The notes: a model not told the origin generated them from the letters alone. Positions 53,466 to 62,677 are shown, numbered from the stretch's first letter. The stretch: 64,000 bases of DNA from Roseiarcus sp963809245 (GCA_963809245.1 CAWEIU010000012.1:124001-188000), one strand, 5' to 3'. Translations and numbers: made by a program.

Positions 53466-54755
53466 CTACAGGAAAATCATCGCCGGGGTTTCGAGCAGCG
53501 CCTTGATGCGCTGCACGAACACGGCGGCGTCCCAGCCGTCGATCACCCGGTGGTCGAAGCTGGAGGAGAGGTTCATCATCTTGCGCGGGATGAAGGCCGC
53601 CCCGTCCCACATTGGACGCGTCATGATCTTGTTGACGCCGACGATCGCGACTTCCGGATAGTTGATGATCGGCGTCGTCGCGACCCCGCCGAGCGCGCCG
53701 AGCGAGGTGATGGTGATCGTCGAACCGGAGAGCTCCTCGCGCGTCGCGGAGCCGTTCTTGGCGGCTTCGGCGAGGCGGTTGACCTCGGCGCCGCAGTCCC
53801 AAAGGTCGCGCGCTTCCGCGTGCTTGACCACGGGCACGACGAGGCCGGCCGCCGTCTGCGCGGCGAGGCCGATGTGCACGCCGCCGTGCTGATGAACGAC
53901 GCCCGCCTCGTCGTCGTAGAGCGCGTTGATGTTCGGCTGGTCGGCGACAGCCTTCACCATCGCGCGCATCAGGAACGGCAGCAGCGTCAGCCTCGGCTGT
54001 TCAGGCCGCTTCTGCTTGTTGAGCGCGGCGCGCAGGTCTTCGAGCGCGGTGACGTCCACTTCCTCGACATAGGTGATCGGCGCGATATGGGCGTGCGCCA
54101 GCGCCATCCGCTCGGCGATCTTGCGGCGCAGGCCGACGAGCTTGACGTCATCGACGGAGAGATTCCGCTGCAAGCCGGGAGCGCGCGCGACCTGCGCGCC
54201 GCGGCCGATGAACGCCTCGAGATCCTGATGCGTGATGCGGCCCGCGGGGCCGCTTCCCGCTACCTGCCGCAGATCGATGCCCGCCTCCTTCGCGCGCAGA
54301 CGCACGGCGGGCGAAGCGATCGGCTTCTCGCCCTCAGCCCGCAGCGCGGCAGGGTGAGGCGGAGCGGCAGGGTGAGGCGGAGCGACAAGGGGCGGCGCCG
54401 CGCGGGGCGGAGGCTGGACGCTCGGCGCCGCTTCACGTCGCCGCTCTTCGCGCGGCTCGGCGACCGCGGACACGGCTTCGCGCGGGGGTTTGGCGGCGGG
54501 TTCGACGCCCTCCCCTTCGACCTTCATTCGGATCAGCGGCGAGCCGACCGCGACGAGGTCGCCGACTTCGGCGCCGAGCCAAAGCACCTCGCCGTTGGCG
54601 GGCGAAGGAATCTCGACCGTCGCCTTGTCGGTCATGACGGCGCCGAGCACGGCATCCTCGCGCACGAGGTCGCCGACCTTCACCTGCCATTCGACGAGCT
54701 CGGCTTCGGCGACGCCTTCGCCGACGTCGGGCAGCTTGATCACGAGCTCGCCCAT
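53466..54755 (-). CDS. bkdB: lipoamide acyltransferase E2 of branched-chain 2-oxoacid dehydrogenase
   Basis: A 429-residue E2. The lipoyl domain at 1-75 carries Lys44 in TDKATVEIP. A proline/alanine-rich linker at about 100-140 follows. The peripheral subunit-binding domain is at about 140-175 (ASPAVRLRAKEAGIDLRQV). The C-terminal catalytic domain has HRVIDG (His402, Asp406). It sits one base from the E1 beta stop. Pyruvate dehydrogenase E2 cannot be fully excluded, but the separate E1 alpha type favours branched-chain substrates. Confidence 0.9.
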   Translation of the reverse strand: MGELVIKLPDVGEGVAEAELVEWQVKVGDLVREDAVLGAVMTDKATVEIPSPANGEVLWLGAEVGDLVAVGSPLIRMKVEGEGVEPAAKPPREAVSAVAEPREERRREAAPSVQPPPRAAPPLVAPPHPAAPPHPAALRAEGEKPIASPAVRLRAKEAGIDLRQVAGSGPAGRITHQDLEAFIGRGAQVARAPGLQRNLSVDDVKLVGLRRKIAERMALAHAHIAPITYVEEVDVTALEDLRAALNKQKRPEQPRLTLLPFLMRAMVKAVADQPNINALYDDEAGVVHQHGGVHIGLAAQTAAGLVVPVVKHAEARDLWDCGAEVNRLAEAAKNGSATREELSGSTITITSLGALGGVATTPIINYPEVAIVGVNKIMTRPMWDGAAFIPRKMMNLSSSFDHRVIDGWDAAVFVQRIKALLETPAMIFL

Positions 54756-54756
54756 C

Positions 54757-55770
54757 TCACGCCTCCATCGTTTCGAGGAGCGCGCGCCCGAGCCTCGCCG
54801 GCCCCGGGAAATAGTCCCATTCCTGCGCGTGCGGATAGGGCGTATCCCACCCCGTGACGCGCGCGACCGGCGCCTCGAGATGATAGAAGCAGTTCTCCTG
54901 TACGAGCGCTGCGAGTTCGGCGCCGAAGCCCGACGTCAACGTCGCCTCATGGACCACGACGCAGCGGCCGGTCTTCTTCACCGAGGCGACGATCGTCTCG
55001 ATGTCGAGCGGCAGCAGAGTGCGAAGGTCGATGATCTCGGCGTCGACGCCGGTCTCGGCGGCGGCGGCCTCGGCGACATACACCATCGTGCCATAGGCGA
55101 GGATGGTGATGGCCGCGCCCTCGCGGCGGACAGCCGCCTTGCCGAGCGGGGTGAGATAGTGTCCCTCGGGCGTCTCGCCGAGCGGGTGCTTGGACCACGG
55201 CGTGACCGGCTGGTCGTGGCGCCCGTCGAACGGGCCGTTATAGAGGCGCTTGGGCTCGAGGAAGATCACCGGATCGGGGTCCTCGATCGAGGCGATCAGC
55301 AGCCCCTTGGCGTCGTTCGGATTGGAGGGCACCACCACCTTGAGGCCGGCGACGTGGGTGAACAGCGCCTCGGGGCTCTGGCTGTGCGTCTGGCCGCCAA
55401 AAATGCCGCCGCCGGTCGGCATTCGCACGACGATCGGACAGGTGAACTCTTCGTTCGAGCGGTAGCGCAGCCGCGCCGCCTCGGAGACGATCTGATCGTA
55501 GGCGGGATAGACGTAGTCGGCGAACTGCACCTCGACGCAGGGCCTCAGGCCATAGACGGCCATGCCGATCGCCGTGCCCACGATGCCGAGCTCGCTGATC
55601 GGCGTATCGAAGCAGCGGCGCTTGCCGTATTTCTGCTGCAGGCCCATCGTGCTGCGGAACACGCCGCCGAAATATCCGACGTCCTCGCCGAACACGACGA
55701 CATTGTCGTCGCGCGCCATCGAGACGTCCATCGCGCTGCGGATCGCCTCGATCATGGTCATCTTGGGCAT
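54757..55770 (-). CDS. bkdA2: 2-oxoisovalerate dehydrogenase E1 beta subunit
   Basis: A 337-residue transketolase-like subunit from ATG 55770 (MPKMTMIEAIRSAMD), with GEDVGYFGGVFRSTMGLQ and DTPISELGIVGTAIGMA; it completes the thiamine diphosphate site with the alpha chain. A longer open frame to 55827 overlaps E1 alpha and is not favoured. The alpha stop is five bases ahead. Confidence 0.94.
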   Translation of the reverse strand: MPKMTMIEAIRSAMDVSMARDDNVVVFGEDVGYFGGVFRSTMGLQQKYGKRRCFDTPISELGIVGTAIGMAVYGLRPCVEVQFADYVYPAYDQIVSEAARLRYRSNEEFTCPIVVRMPTGGGIFGGQTHSQSPEALFTHVAGLKVVVPSNPNDAKGLLIASIEDPDPVIFLEPKRLYNGPFDGRHDQPVTPWSKHPLGETPEGHYLTPLGKAAVRREGAAITILAYGTMVYVAEAAAAETGVDAEIIDLRTLLPLDIETIVASVKKTGRCVVVHEATLTSGFGAELAALVQENCFYHLEAPVARVTGWDTPYPHAQEWDYFPGPARLGRALLETMEA

Positions 55771-55774
55771 GGCG

Positions 55775-57007
55775 TCAGACCCCCGCCTGCTGGCGCTGCC
55801 GGCGCAGGTGCGGCGGCATTTCAGCAAAGACGCCCTCGAAGATGTCGCGCGCGGAGGGCTTGCCGCCGGCGTGCAGGGTGCCGTGACGCTCGGCTTGCCT
55901 CTGCGCCTCGATCACCTCGTCGAGCACTTCCGCTTCGGCCTGCTTGTGGCGCTCTTCGGACCATCTGCCGCGCACGATCAGATGGTTCTTGAGCCGGATC
56001 ACCGGATCGCCGAGCGGCCAGGCCTCCGACTCGGCTTTCGGCCGGTAGGCGGAAGGGTCGTCCGAGGTCGAATGCGCGCCGACGCGATAGGTGACGTATT
56101 CGATCAGCGTCGCCCCGAGGTTGCGCCGCGCTCGCTCGACCGCCCATTTGGCGACCGCATGGACGGCGAGATAGTCGTTGCCGTCCACCCGCAGAGCGGG
56201 AAGGCCGAAGCCGAGCCCGCGCGCCGCGAAAGTGCCCGAGCCGCCACGCGCGATGCCCTGGAATGTAGAAATCGCCCACTGATTGTTGACGATGTTGAGC
56301 ACGACCGGCGCCTGGTAGGTGGAGGCGAAGACGAGCGCGGCGTGAAAGTCGGACTCGGCGGTGGCGCCGTCGCCGATCCAGCCGACCGCGATTTTGGTGT
56401 CGCTCTTGATGGCCGAGGCCATCGCCCAGCCGACCGCCTGCACGAATTGCGTGGCGAGATTGCCTGAGACTGTGAAGAAGCCATGCTCCTTTGAAGAATA
56501 CAGCACCGGCAACTGGCGGCCCTTGAGCGGGTCGTTCTCGTTGGAGAAGATCTGGTTCATCATGTCGACCATCGGATAGCCGCCGGCGATCAGGAGGCCG
56601 GCCTGCCGATAAGTCGGAAAATTCATGTCGCCCGGCGCAAGCGCGCGCCTGAACGCGCAACTCACCGCCTCCTCGCCCATGTGCTGCATGTAGAACGAGG
56701 TCTTGCCCTGGCGCTGCGCCATCTGCATGCGCGCATCGAAGGCGCGCAGCGTCATCATATGGCGTAGGCCCTCGGCGAGTTCGTCGTCGGTCAGCGAGCC
56801 CGCCCAGGGGCCGACCGCCTGGCCGTCGCGATCGAGCACGCGGATGATCGAATAGGCGAGATCGCGAATGGATTCCGGGTCGGCCTCGACATCGGGGCGG
56901 CGCACCGAGCCGGCCTCGGGGATTTTCACATTCGAGAAGTCAGGCGCGTCGCCTGGTCGAACAGCGGGCTCCGGCACGAAAAAGCGCAGGGGAGCAAATT
57001 CGTTCAT
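55775..57007 (-). CDS. bkdA1: 2-oxoisovalerate dehydrogenase E1 alpha subunit
   Basis: A 410-residue E1 alpha with the thiamine diphosphate/Mg motif GDGATAESDFHAALVFAS...NNQWAIST and the phosphorylation-loop-like RVGAHSTSDDPS. It decarboxylates branched-chain 2-oxoacids (from Val, Leu, Ile) and loads the acyl group onto E2. ATG 57007 follows AAAAGGATACGGC. First structural gene of the E1a-E1b-E2-E3 operon. Confidence 0.94.
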   Translation of the reverse strand: MNEFAPLRFFVPEPAVRPGDAPDFSNVKIPEAGSVRRPDVEADPESIRDLAYSIIRVLDRDGQAVGPWAGSLTDDELAEGLRHMMTLRAFDARMQMAQRQGKTSFYMQHMGEEAVSCAFRRALAPGDMNFPTYRQAGLLIAGGYPMVDMMNQIFSNENDPLKGRQLPVLYSSKEHGFFTVSGNLATQFVQAVGWAMASAIKSDTKIAVGWIGDGATAESDFHAALVFASTYQAPVVLNIVNNQWAISTFQGIARGGSGTFAARGLGFGLPALRVDGNDYLAVHAVAKWAVERARRNLGATLIEYVTYRVGAHSTSDDPSAYRPKAESEAWPLGDPVIRLKNHLIVRGRWSEERHKQAEAEVLDEVIEAQRQAERHGTLHAGGKPSARDIFEGVFAEMPPHLRRQRQQAGV

Positions 57008-57058
57008 TGCCGTATCCTTTTCCATCCTCCGGCGACTGTTTGGAGGCGTATGCAACGG

Positions 57059-57072
57059 TATCGGGCCCGATA
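57059..57072. promoter_or_regulatory. 14-base perfect palindrome upstream of bkdA1
   Basis: TATCGGGCCCGATA is fully palindromic and lies 52 bases before the bkdA1 start, between the LysR gene and the bkd operon. It is a candidate operator for an Lrp- or TetR-type regulator not seen here. Confidence 0.35.
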
Positions 57073-57089
57073 TTCTCGCTTAAATCAGG

Positions 57090-58022
57090 TCAGGCAGGAA
57101 GCTTGCTCTCGCGCCGGCTCGAATTGGCGCCGAAGGCTCGCAGCCGATCGATGAGCCAGCGGCCCGCTGGCCCCGGGGGCGTGGCGACAGGATAGAGCGC
57201 GGACATCTGCAGGGTGATCCCGCCGAGCGGCACGTCCTCGGTTTCCAGCTCCACGAGCCGCCCGGCGGCGATGTCCGCCTCGACCATATGGCGCGGCATG
57301 CCGCCCCAGCCGAGTCCGTTCAGCAGGAAGGCGTGCTTTGCGAACAGATCGCCGAGGCGCCAGACCGACCCCGCGATCACCCCGAATTCCCGACCGTGCG
57401 ACAGGTCCGATCGGTCGGTCAGTACGAGCTGAGTGTGCCGCGCCAGATCCTGGCGGTCGATCGGCCCTTTGACCGCGGCGAGCGGATGCCCGCTCGAGGC
57501 GACCATGACGAACGCTACATCGATCAGCCGCTCGGCCACCACGGCCGGCGGCAGAAGGACCGGCAGAGACCCGACGACGCCGACCGTAGCGCGCCCATCG
57601 AGCACAGGTTGAAAGGCGCCGCCGAGCGCCTCGACCAGGAGCCGCAAGGGCACTGTGGGGAAGCGATCCCTGAACTCCTTGGCCGTCTCGGTGATGGCTT
57701 CGATGGGGAAAAAGACGTCGACCACCACCGAAAGCTCCGGCTCGAGACCGCCCGACATGGCTCTTGCGCGAGATTTCATGCTGTCGACGCCGGCGACCAC
57801 GGCGCGAGCATCGGCGAGCAGGACGGCGCCCTGCGGCGTAGGCTTGGGGCGGCGACCCCGGCGATCGAACAGGTCGACGCCGATCTGGCCTTCGAGACTT
57901 GCGATGAGGTCGCTAACCGCCGACTGCGCCCGGCGCAGCTTGCGCCCGGCGGCGGAGAAGCTGCCTTCCTCTACAGCAGCGATGAAGGCTCGCAATTGAT
58001 CGAGAGAGACGCCGTCCAACAC
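57090..58022 (-). CDS. LysR family transcriptional regulator
   Basis: A 310-residue LTTR with HTH (FIAAVEEGSFSAAGRKLRRAQSAVSDLIASLEGQIG) and an effector domain. It lies upstream of bkdA1 on the same strand and divergent from the YceI gene. The latter arrangement, with a dyad between, suggests YceI as the target. Confidence 0.9.
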   Translation of the reverse strand: MLDGVSLDQLRAFIAAVEEGSFSAAGRKLRRAQSAVSDLIASLEGQIGVDLFDRRGRRPKPTPQGAVLLADARAVVAGVDSMKSRARAMSGGLEPELSVVVDVFFPIEAITETAKEFRDRFPTVPLRLLVEALGGAFQPVLDGRATVGVVGSLPVLLPPAVVAERLIDVAFVMVASSGHPLAAVKGPIDRQDLARHTQLVLTDRSDLSHGREFGVIAGSVWRLGDLFAKHAFLLNGLGWGGMPRHMVEADIAAGRLVELETEDVPLGGITLQMSALYPVATPPGPAGRWLIDRLRAFGANSSRRESKLPA

Positions 58023-58055
58023 GTACGCAACTTATCGCCAGAACCGATGGATTCA

Positions 58056-58067
58056 TATCGAAAGATA
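58056..58067. promoter_or_regulatory. dyad in the lysR-yceI divergent region
   Basis: TATC-GAAA-GATA, a perfect short inverted repeat 34 bases upstream of the LysR start and about 125 before yceI; a possible LTTR autoregulatory site. Confidence 0.3.
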
Positions 58068-58192
58068 CCGGCTTTTCGTAGAGATGGCGAGCTGGCAAAT
58101 CAGCCGCCTCGGCGCTGGCGGACGACTTCGTCGCGCCAGCCGCCTGACGCAGCGCGTCACCACCCCCCGCAAACCCCAGGAACGACTTTCCC

Positions 58193-58816
58193 ATGAAGGC
58201 CAACTTTTTCGCGGCCTGCGCCGCCGCCCTAGTCGCTGTCGCTTCGCTCGGTTCGGGCGCCGAAGCACAGTCCGTCTCGTCGACCGACCCCGCCGCCGTC
58301 AAGCCGGGGACCTATAAGGTCGAGCCCGGCCATACCCAGATCGGCTTCTCGATCTTGCACATGGGCTTCACCAACTACTCGGGCTTCTTCTCCGGCGCGT
58401 CGGGCAGTCTTCAACTCCAGCCAACGGCGCCGTCATCCGCCAAGCTCCAGGTTACGGTTCCGGTCGCTTCGATCCTGAGCACAGTGCCGAAGCTGGATCA
58501 GGAGCTGAAGGGCGCGGACTGGTTCGATACGGCCAAATATCCGAATGCGACCTTCACCTCCACGCAGGTCCGCCCGACCGGCAAGGACACCGCCGAGATC
58601 GACGGCAATTTGACCCTGCATGGGATCACCAAGCCGGTGACCTTGACCGCCCATCTGGTCGGCTCCGGCGTCAACCCGATGGACAAGGCGTTCACGGTCG
58701 GTTTCGAGGCCACGGGCGTCATCAAGCGCAGCGACTTCGGCGTCACGAAGTATCTGCCGCTGGTCGGCGACGACGTGCGCCTGACCATCGCCGGCGCCTT
58801 CGAACTACAGAAATAA
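58193..58816 (+). CDS. YceI family periplasmic protein
   Basis: A 207-residue lipocalin-like YceI protein with a signal peptide (cleavage after AEA, about residue 24). The core motifs are YKVEPGHTQIGFSILHMGFTNYSGFFSG and NLTLHGITKPVTL. YceI proteins bind polyisoprenoids in a beta-barrel, of interest in a hopanoid producer, though the natural ligand is unknown. Confidence 0.92.
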   Translation: MKANFFAACAAALVAVASLGSGAEAQSVSSTDPAAVKPGTYKVEPGHTQIGFSILHMGFTNYSGFFSGASGSLQLQPTAPSSAKLQVTVPVASILSTVPKLDQELKGADWFDTAKYPNATFTSTQVRPTGKDTAEIDGNLTLHGITKPVTLTAHLVGSGVNPMDKAFTVGFEATGVIKRSDFGVTKYLPLVGDDVRLTIAGAFELQK

Positions 58817-58829
58817 GCCACGGTCGCGG

Positions 58830-58863
58830 CGCCGCCATCACCCTTCGCAGCGTGATGGCGGCG
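58830..58863 (+). terminator. hairpin after yceI
   Basis: CGCCGCCATCAC (58830-58841) and GTGATGGCGGCG (58852-58863) pair perfectly over 12 bases with a ten-base loop, 14 bases past the yceI stop. No T-run follows; it directly abuts a palindromic repeat. Confidence 0.5.
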
Positions 58864-58913
58864 TCATTGCGGGGAGCGAAGCGACGGATTGCTTCGCGTT
58901 GCTCGCAATGACG
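58862..58913. repeat. palindromic repeat family, copy C (short)
   Basis: A 52-base version with the same CGTCATTGCG and CGCAATGACG ends and one inner GGATTGCTTC, lacking the central core of copies A and B. Confidence 0.72.
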
Positions 58914-58934
58914 ACACGGGTTCGAACGAAACCC

Positions 58935-60020
58935 TCAGCCCAACCGCTCGCGAAGCGCCGCGACGATCGCTTTGGTGCTCGCCTGCCCGCCGATGTCGCG
59001 GCTGCGCAGCGCCTCATCGACGAGCGCGGCTTCGACTGCACTCTCGATGCGATCCGCGGCGCGGCCGAGGCGCGGGTCGCCGTGCCGCTCGGCGAGACGG
59101 CGCAGCATCATCACCGCAGCGAGGATGGTGCCGTAGGGATTGGCGACGCCCTTGCCAGCGATGTCCGGCGCGGAGCCGTGCGAGGCTTGGAAAAAGCCGA
59201 TCCCGTCGCCGAGTTCCGCCGAAGGCGCCATGCCCATGCCGCCGATGGTCGCCGCGGCGAGGTCGGAGATGATGTCGCCGAACATGTTCTCGCTGACGAT
59301 CACGTCAAAGTGTTCGGGCCGGTTGACGAGATGCACGGTCATCGCGTCGACCAGGACATGTTCGCTCTCGATGTCGGGATATTGCGTCGCGACCTCGTCG
59401 AACACCTTGCGGAAGAAGGCGTAGCTGCGCAGCACATTGGCCTTGTCGCAGCAGGTCACGCGCTTGCGCCCGTCGGCGGGCGCGCCGTTGCGCTGGCGCG
59501 CCAGTTCGAAGGCGAAGCGCACGATCCGCTCAACGCCCTTGCGGGTCTGGACCAGCGTATCGACGGCGACCTCTTCGCGCAGCAGCGCCCCGGCGCCGCG
59601 GGAGGCGTAGAGGCCCTCGCTGTTCTCGCGCACGATCACGTAGTCGATCGCCTTGGCGTTGCGCAGCGGCGAGGGAACGCCGGGATAGAGCTTGATCGGA
59701 CGCACATTGGCGTAGAGATCGAGCCGGAAGCGCAACGACAGCGTGAAGTCGAGGCCGGCCTCAGTGCCGTCGGGATGCACGATGCCGGGAATGCCGGCCG
59801 CGCCGTGCAGGATCGCGTCGGAATCGCGGCAGCCGGTAAAGCTCGTCTCGGGGAAGGAATCGCCCGTCTCGACGAAGTGCCGCGCGCCGGCGGGATATTC
59901 GATGAATTCGAGCGGCCGCTCGGCGCCGAAGGCGGCGTCGAGAATCTCGAGCGTCGCCTTGCACACTTCCGGCCCGATGCCGTCGCCGTGGACGACGGCA
60001 ATGCGATAGGTCTGTTTCAC
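58935..60020 (-). CDS. isocitrate/isopropylmalate dehydrogenase family protein (tartrate dehydrogenase-like)
   Basis: A 361-residue beta-decarboxylating dehydrogenase. VVHGDGIGPEV is the N-terminal signature; YVIVRENSEGLYASRG, the Asp-rich VDAMTVHLV and SENMFGDIISDLAA, and GSAPDIAGKGVANP are the substrate and metal motifs. It is likely NAD-dependent and acts on a 2-hydroxy-dicarboxylate such as 3-isopropylmalate, tartrate or D-malate. It follows an SDR gene by 16 bases and ends beside copy C. Confidence 0.85.
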   Translation of the reverse strand: MKQTYRIAVVHGDGIGPEVCKATLEILDAAFGAERPLEFIEYPAGARHFVETGDSFPETSFTGCRDSDAILHGAAGIPGIVHPDGTEAGLDFTLSLRFRLDLYANVRPIKLYPGVPSPLRNAKAIDYVIVRENSEGLYASRGAGALLREEVAVDTLVQTRKGVERIVRFAFELARQRNGAPADGRKRVTCCDKANVLRSYAFFRKVFDEVATQYPDIESEHVLVDAMTVHLVNRPEHFDVIVSENMFGDIISDLAAATIGGMGMAPSAELGDGIGFFQASHGSAPDIAGKGVANPYGTILAAVMMLRRLAERHGDPRLGRAADRIESAVEAALVDEALRSRDIGGQASTKAIVAALRERLG

Positions 60021-60036
60021 TGGAGGTCTCCGATCC

Positions 60037-60789
60037 TCAGATGCAGCGGCCGCCGTCGACTTCGATCGCGACGCCGGTAATCATGCTCGCCTCGTCCGAG
60101 CAAAGGAACGCCGACGTGTTGGCGATGTCCTCGGGGGTCGAGAAGCGGCCGATCGGGATGCTCGAGAGGAATTTGGCGCGCACCTCCGGGGTGTCGGCGC
60201 CCATGAAGGTCTTGAGCAGCGGCGTGTCGCCGGCGACCGGATTGATCGCATTGACGCGAATGCCGAAGGGGGCGAGCTCGACCGCCATCGCGCGCGTCGC
60301 CGTGATCGCCCAGCCCTTCGAGGCGTTGTACCAGGTGAGGTTCGGCCGCGGGCTCACGCCGCCGGTCGAGGCGATGTTGAGGATGACGCCGTATTTCTTG
60401 GCCTTGAACAGCGGCACTGCGTGTTTGGCGCCGTAGTAGATCGCCTTCATGTTGACCCCGGCAATGCGGTCGAACGCCTCCTCGGCCAAGGTTTCGAGCG
60501 GCTGCGGCGTGTGGCCGACGCCGGCGTTGTTGACGAGAATATCGAGCCCGCCGAACCGGCTCTGCGCCTCTGCGACCGCGCTCGCGACGCCAGCCTCGGT
60601 CGAGACGTCGGCGGTCACCGCGGCCGCCGCCGCGCCGAGCGCTTCGGCGACGCGGCGGGCGGCGGCTCCGTCGCGATCCGCGACGATCACGCGCGCGCCC
60701 TCGGCGACGAACTTCTGCACGATGCCCTCGCCGAATCCCGAGCCGCCGCCGGTGACGATCGCAATTTTGCCCTTCAGTCTCATTTTCAA
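60037..60789 (-). CDS. SDR family NAD(P)-dependent oxidoreductase
   Basis: A 250-residue classical SDR with TGGGSGFGEG at about 13-22, NNAGVG, and the catalytic YNASK (with Ser in NIASTGG). Closest in type to glucose 1-dehydrogenase/3-oxoacyl reductase subfamilies; specificity is not readable. First gene of the two-gene operon with the isopropylmalate dehydrogenase-like enzyme, divergent from lysS. Confidence 0.9.
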   Translation of the reverse strand: MKMRLKGKIAIVTGGGSGFGEGIVQKFVAEGARVIVADRDGAAARRVAEALGAAAAAVTADVSTEAGVASAVAEAQSRFGGLDILVNNAGVGHTPQPLETLAEEAFDRIAGVNMKAIYYGAKHAVPLFKAKKYGVILNIASTGGVSPRPNLTWYNASKGWAITATRAMAVELAPFGIRVNAINPVAGDTPLLKTFMGADTPEVRAKFLSSIPIGRFSTPEDIANTSAFLCSDEASMITGVAIEVDGGRCI

Positions 60790-61012
60790 TCAATCCCTAA
60801 ATAACAGCGCCGGGAACGTGCTTCGCCTTCCTCCCGGGGCGCCCATCATACGACGTTTCTCAGACGCGCTTGCTGGAAATCTGCCAAACCAGCGCTGAAG
60901 GCGGGCGGCGCCGCCCGTCGGCGGTTGACTCGCAGCCTCGCATTTCTACTGTGCGCGGCTCACGCGGCGTCAAAAGCCGAGGCCGCAGCCGGAACGGGTA
61001 AGGAACGAACTG

Positions 61013-62677
61013 ATGTCTGAAGCAGGCCGGCGCGAGGCCGCCGAGGTCTCCAAGGCGTGGCCTTTCGAGGAGGCGCGCAAGCTGATCGCGCGCATCGAGC
61101 GCACCGGGCAGCGTCAGGTGCTGTTCGAGACCGGCTATGGCCCCTCGGGCCTCCCGCATATCGGCACGTTCGGCGAAGTTGCGCGCACCACCATGGTGCG
61201 CCACGCCTTTCGCGTGCTGACCGACGATAAGATCGAAACGCGGCTGCTCGCCTTCTCCGACGACATGGACGGCCTGCGCAAGACGCCGGACAACATCCCC
61301 AACCGCGAGATGGTCACCCAGCACCTCGGCAAGCCGCTCACCGAGGTGCCCGACCCGTTCGGCGAATACGACAGCTTCGCCGCGCACAATAACGCCCGGC
61401 TGCGCCGTTTCCTCGACAGCTTCGGCTTCGATTACGAATTCGCCTCCTCGACGGAATATTACAAGTCCGGCCGGTTCGACGCGGCGCTGCTCCACATGCT
61501 GCGGCGGTTCGAGGCGGTGCAAGCCATCATGCTGCCAAGCTTGCGCGAGGAGCGCGCGGCGACCTATTCGCCGTTCCTTCCCATTCACCCCAGCACCCGC
61601 GTCGTCATGCAGGTTCCGTTGCTGGGAATGGACCCGGAGGCGGGAACGATCCGCTGGCGCGACCCGGATACGAACGAGGAATTCGAGACGCCGGTCACCG
61701 GCGGCCATTGCAAGCTGCAATGGAAGCCGGACTGGGCGATGCGCTGGTGTGCGCTCGGCGTCGACTACGAAATGGCGGGCAAGGACCTGATCGATTCGGT
61801 CAAGCTCTCCTCGCAGATCGCGCGCGCGCTCGGCGCCGAGCCGCCGGCCGGCTTCAATTACGAATTGTTCCTCGACGAGCAGGGCCAGAAGATCTCGAAG
61901 TCCAGGGGCAACGGCCTGACGATCGACGAATGGCTCACCTATGCGAGCCCGGAGAGCCTGTCGCTGTTCATGTTCCAGAAGCCGACCGCGGCCAAGCGGC
62001 TCTATTTCGACGTGATCCCGCGCACGGTCGACGACTATCTCGGCTTCCTCGACGCCTATCCGCGCCAGGAGTGGAAGGAGCGGCTCGGCAATCCGGTCTG
62101 GCACATTCATTCCGGCGAGCCGCCGGCGCCCGAGACGCTTGTCCACGGCGAGGGAGCGCAAACGACGGTGTCCTTCGCGATGCTGCTCAACCTCGCCGCC
62201 GTCGCCAACAGCGACAATCCGGCGGTGCTGTGGGGTTTCCTCAAGCGCTATGCGCCCTCGGCCTCGCCGGAGACGCATCCGCGGCTCGACAAGCTCGTCC
62301 AATACGCAGTCGCCTACTTCCGCGACTTCGTCGCGCCCAAGAAGCGCTACCGCGCGGCGGACGACGTGGAGCGCGCCGCGCTCGAGGCGGTGTCGGCCAA
62401 GCTCGCCGAACTGCCGGCCGAGTCGAGCGCCGAGGAAATCCAGCACGCGCTCTACGACATCGCGCGGCCGATCCCGCGCTACCAGGACATGAAGGCCAAG
62501 GGCGCGACGCCGGAGCGGCCGGGCGTCTCGAACGACTTTTTCAACATGGTCTATGGGGTGCTGCTCGGCGAGGAGCGCGGCCCGCGCCTCGGCTCTTTCA
62601 TCGCGCTCTACGGCGTCGAGGAGACGCGCGCGCTGATCGCCAAGGCGCTGGCGGGGGAGTTTGTCGCGGCGGCTTGA
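61013..62677 (+). CDS. lysS: class I lysyl-tRNA synthetase
   Basis: A 554-residue archaeal-type class I LysRS, unlike the class II enzyme of most bacteria but normal for alphaproteobacteria. The HIGH-type PHIGTFGE (His49-Gly51) and KISKS at 293-297 are intact. It charges tRNA-Lys with ATP. ATG 61013 follows AAGGAACGAACTG. Often named lysK. Confidence 0.96.
   Translation: MSEAGRREAAEVSKAWPFEEARKLIARIERTGQRQVLFETGYGPSGLPHIGTFGEVARTTMVRHAFRVLTDDKIETRLLAFSDDMDGLRKTPDNIPNREMVTQHLGKPLTEVPDPFGEYDSFAAHNNARLRRFLDSFGFDYEFASSTEYYKSGRFDAALLHMLRRFEAVQAIMLPSLREERAATYSPFLPIHPSTRVVMQVPLLGMDPEAGTIRWRDPDTNEEFETPVTGGHCKLQWKPDWAMRWCALGVDYEMAGKDLIDSVKLSSQIARALGAEPPAGFNYELFLDEQGQKISKSRGNGLTIDEWLTYASPESLSLFMFQKPTAAKRLYFDVIPRTVDDYLGFLDAYPRQEWKERLGNPVWHIHSGEPPAPETLVHGEGAQTTVSFAMLLNLAAVANSDNPAVLWGFLKRYAPSASPETHPRLDKLVQYAVAYFRDFVAPKKRYRAADDVERAALEAVSAKLAELPAESSAEEIQHALYDIARPIPRYQDMKAKGATPERPGVSNDFFNMVYGVLLGEERGPRLGSFIALYGVEETRALIAKALAGEFVAAA

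Noticed and set aside
53312..53506. Possible short protein containing AGLDPAIHV-like sequence on the plus strand
   Set aside because: It is the translation of the inverted-repeat element at 53338-53444.
58917..58933. GGGTT-CGAACGA-AACCC stem resembling a tRNA T-arm
   Set aside because: Only five pairs and no other tRNA parts; it lies against the stop of the dehydrogenase gene.
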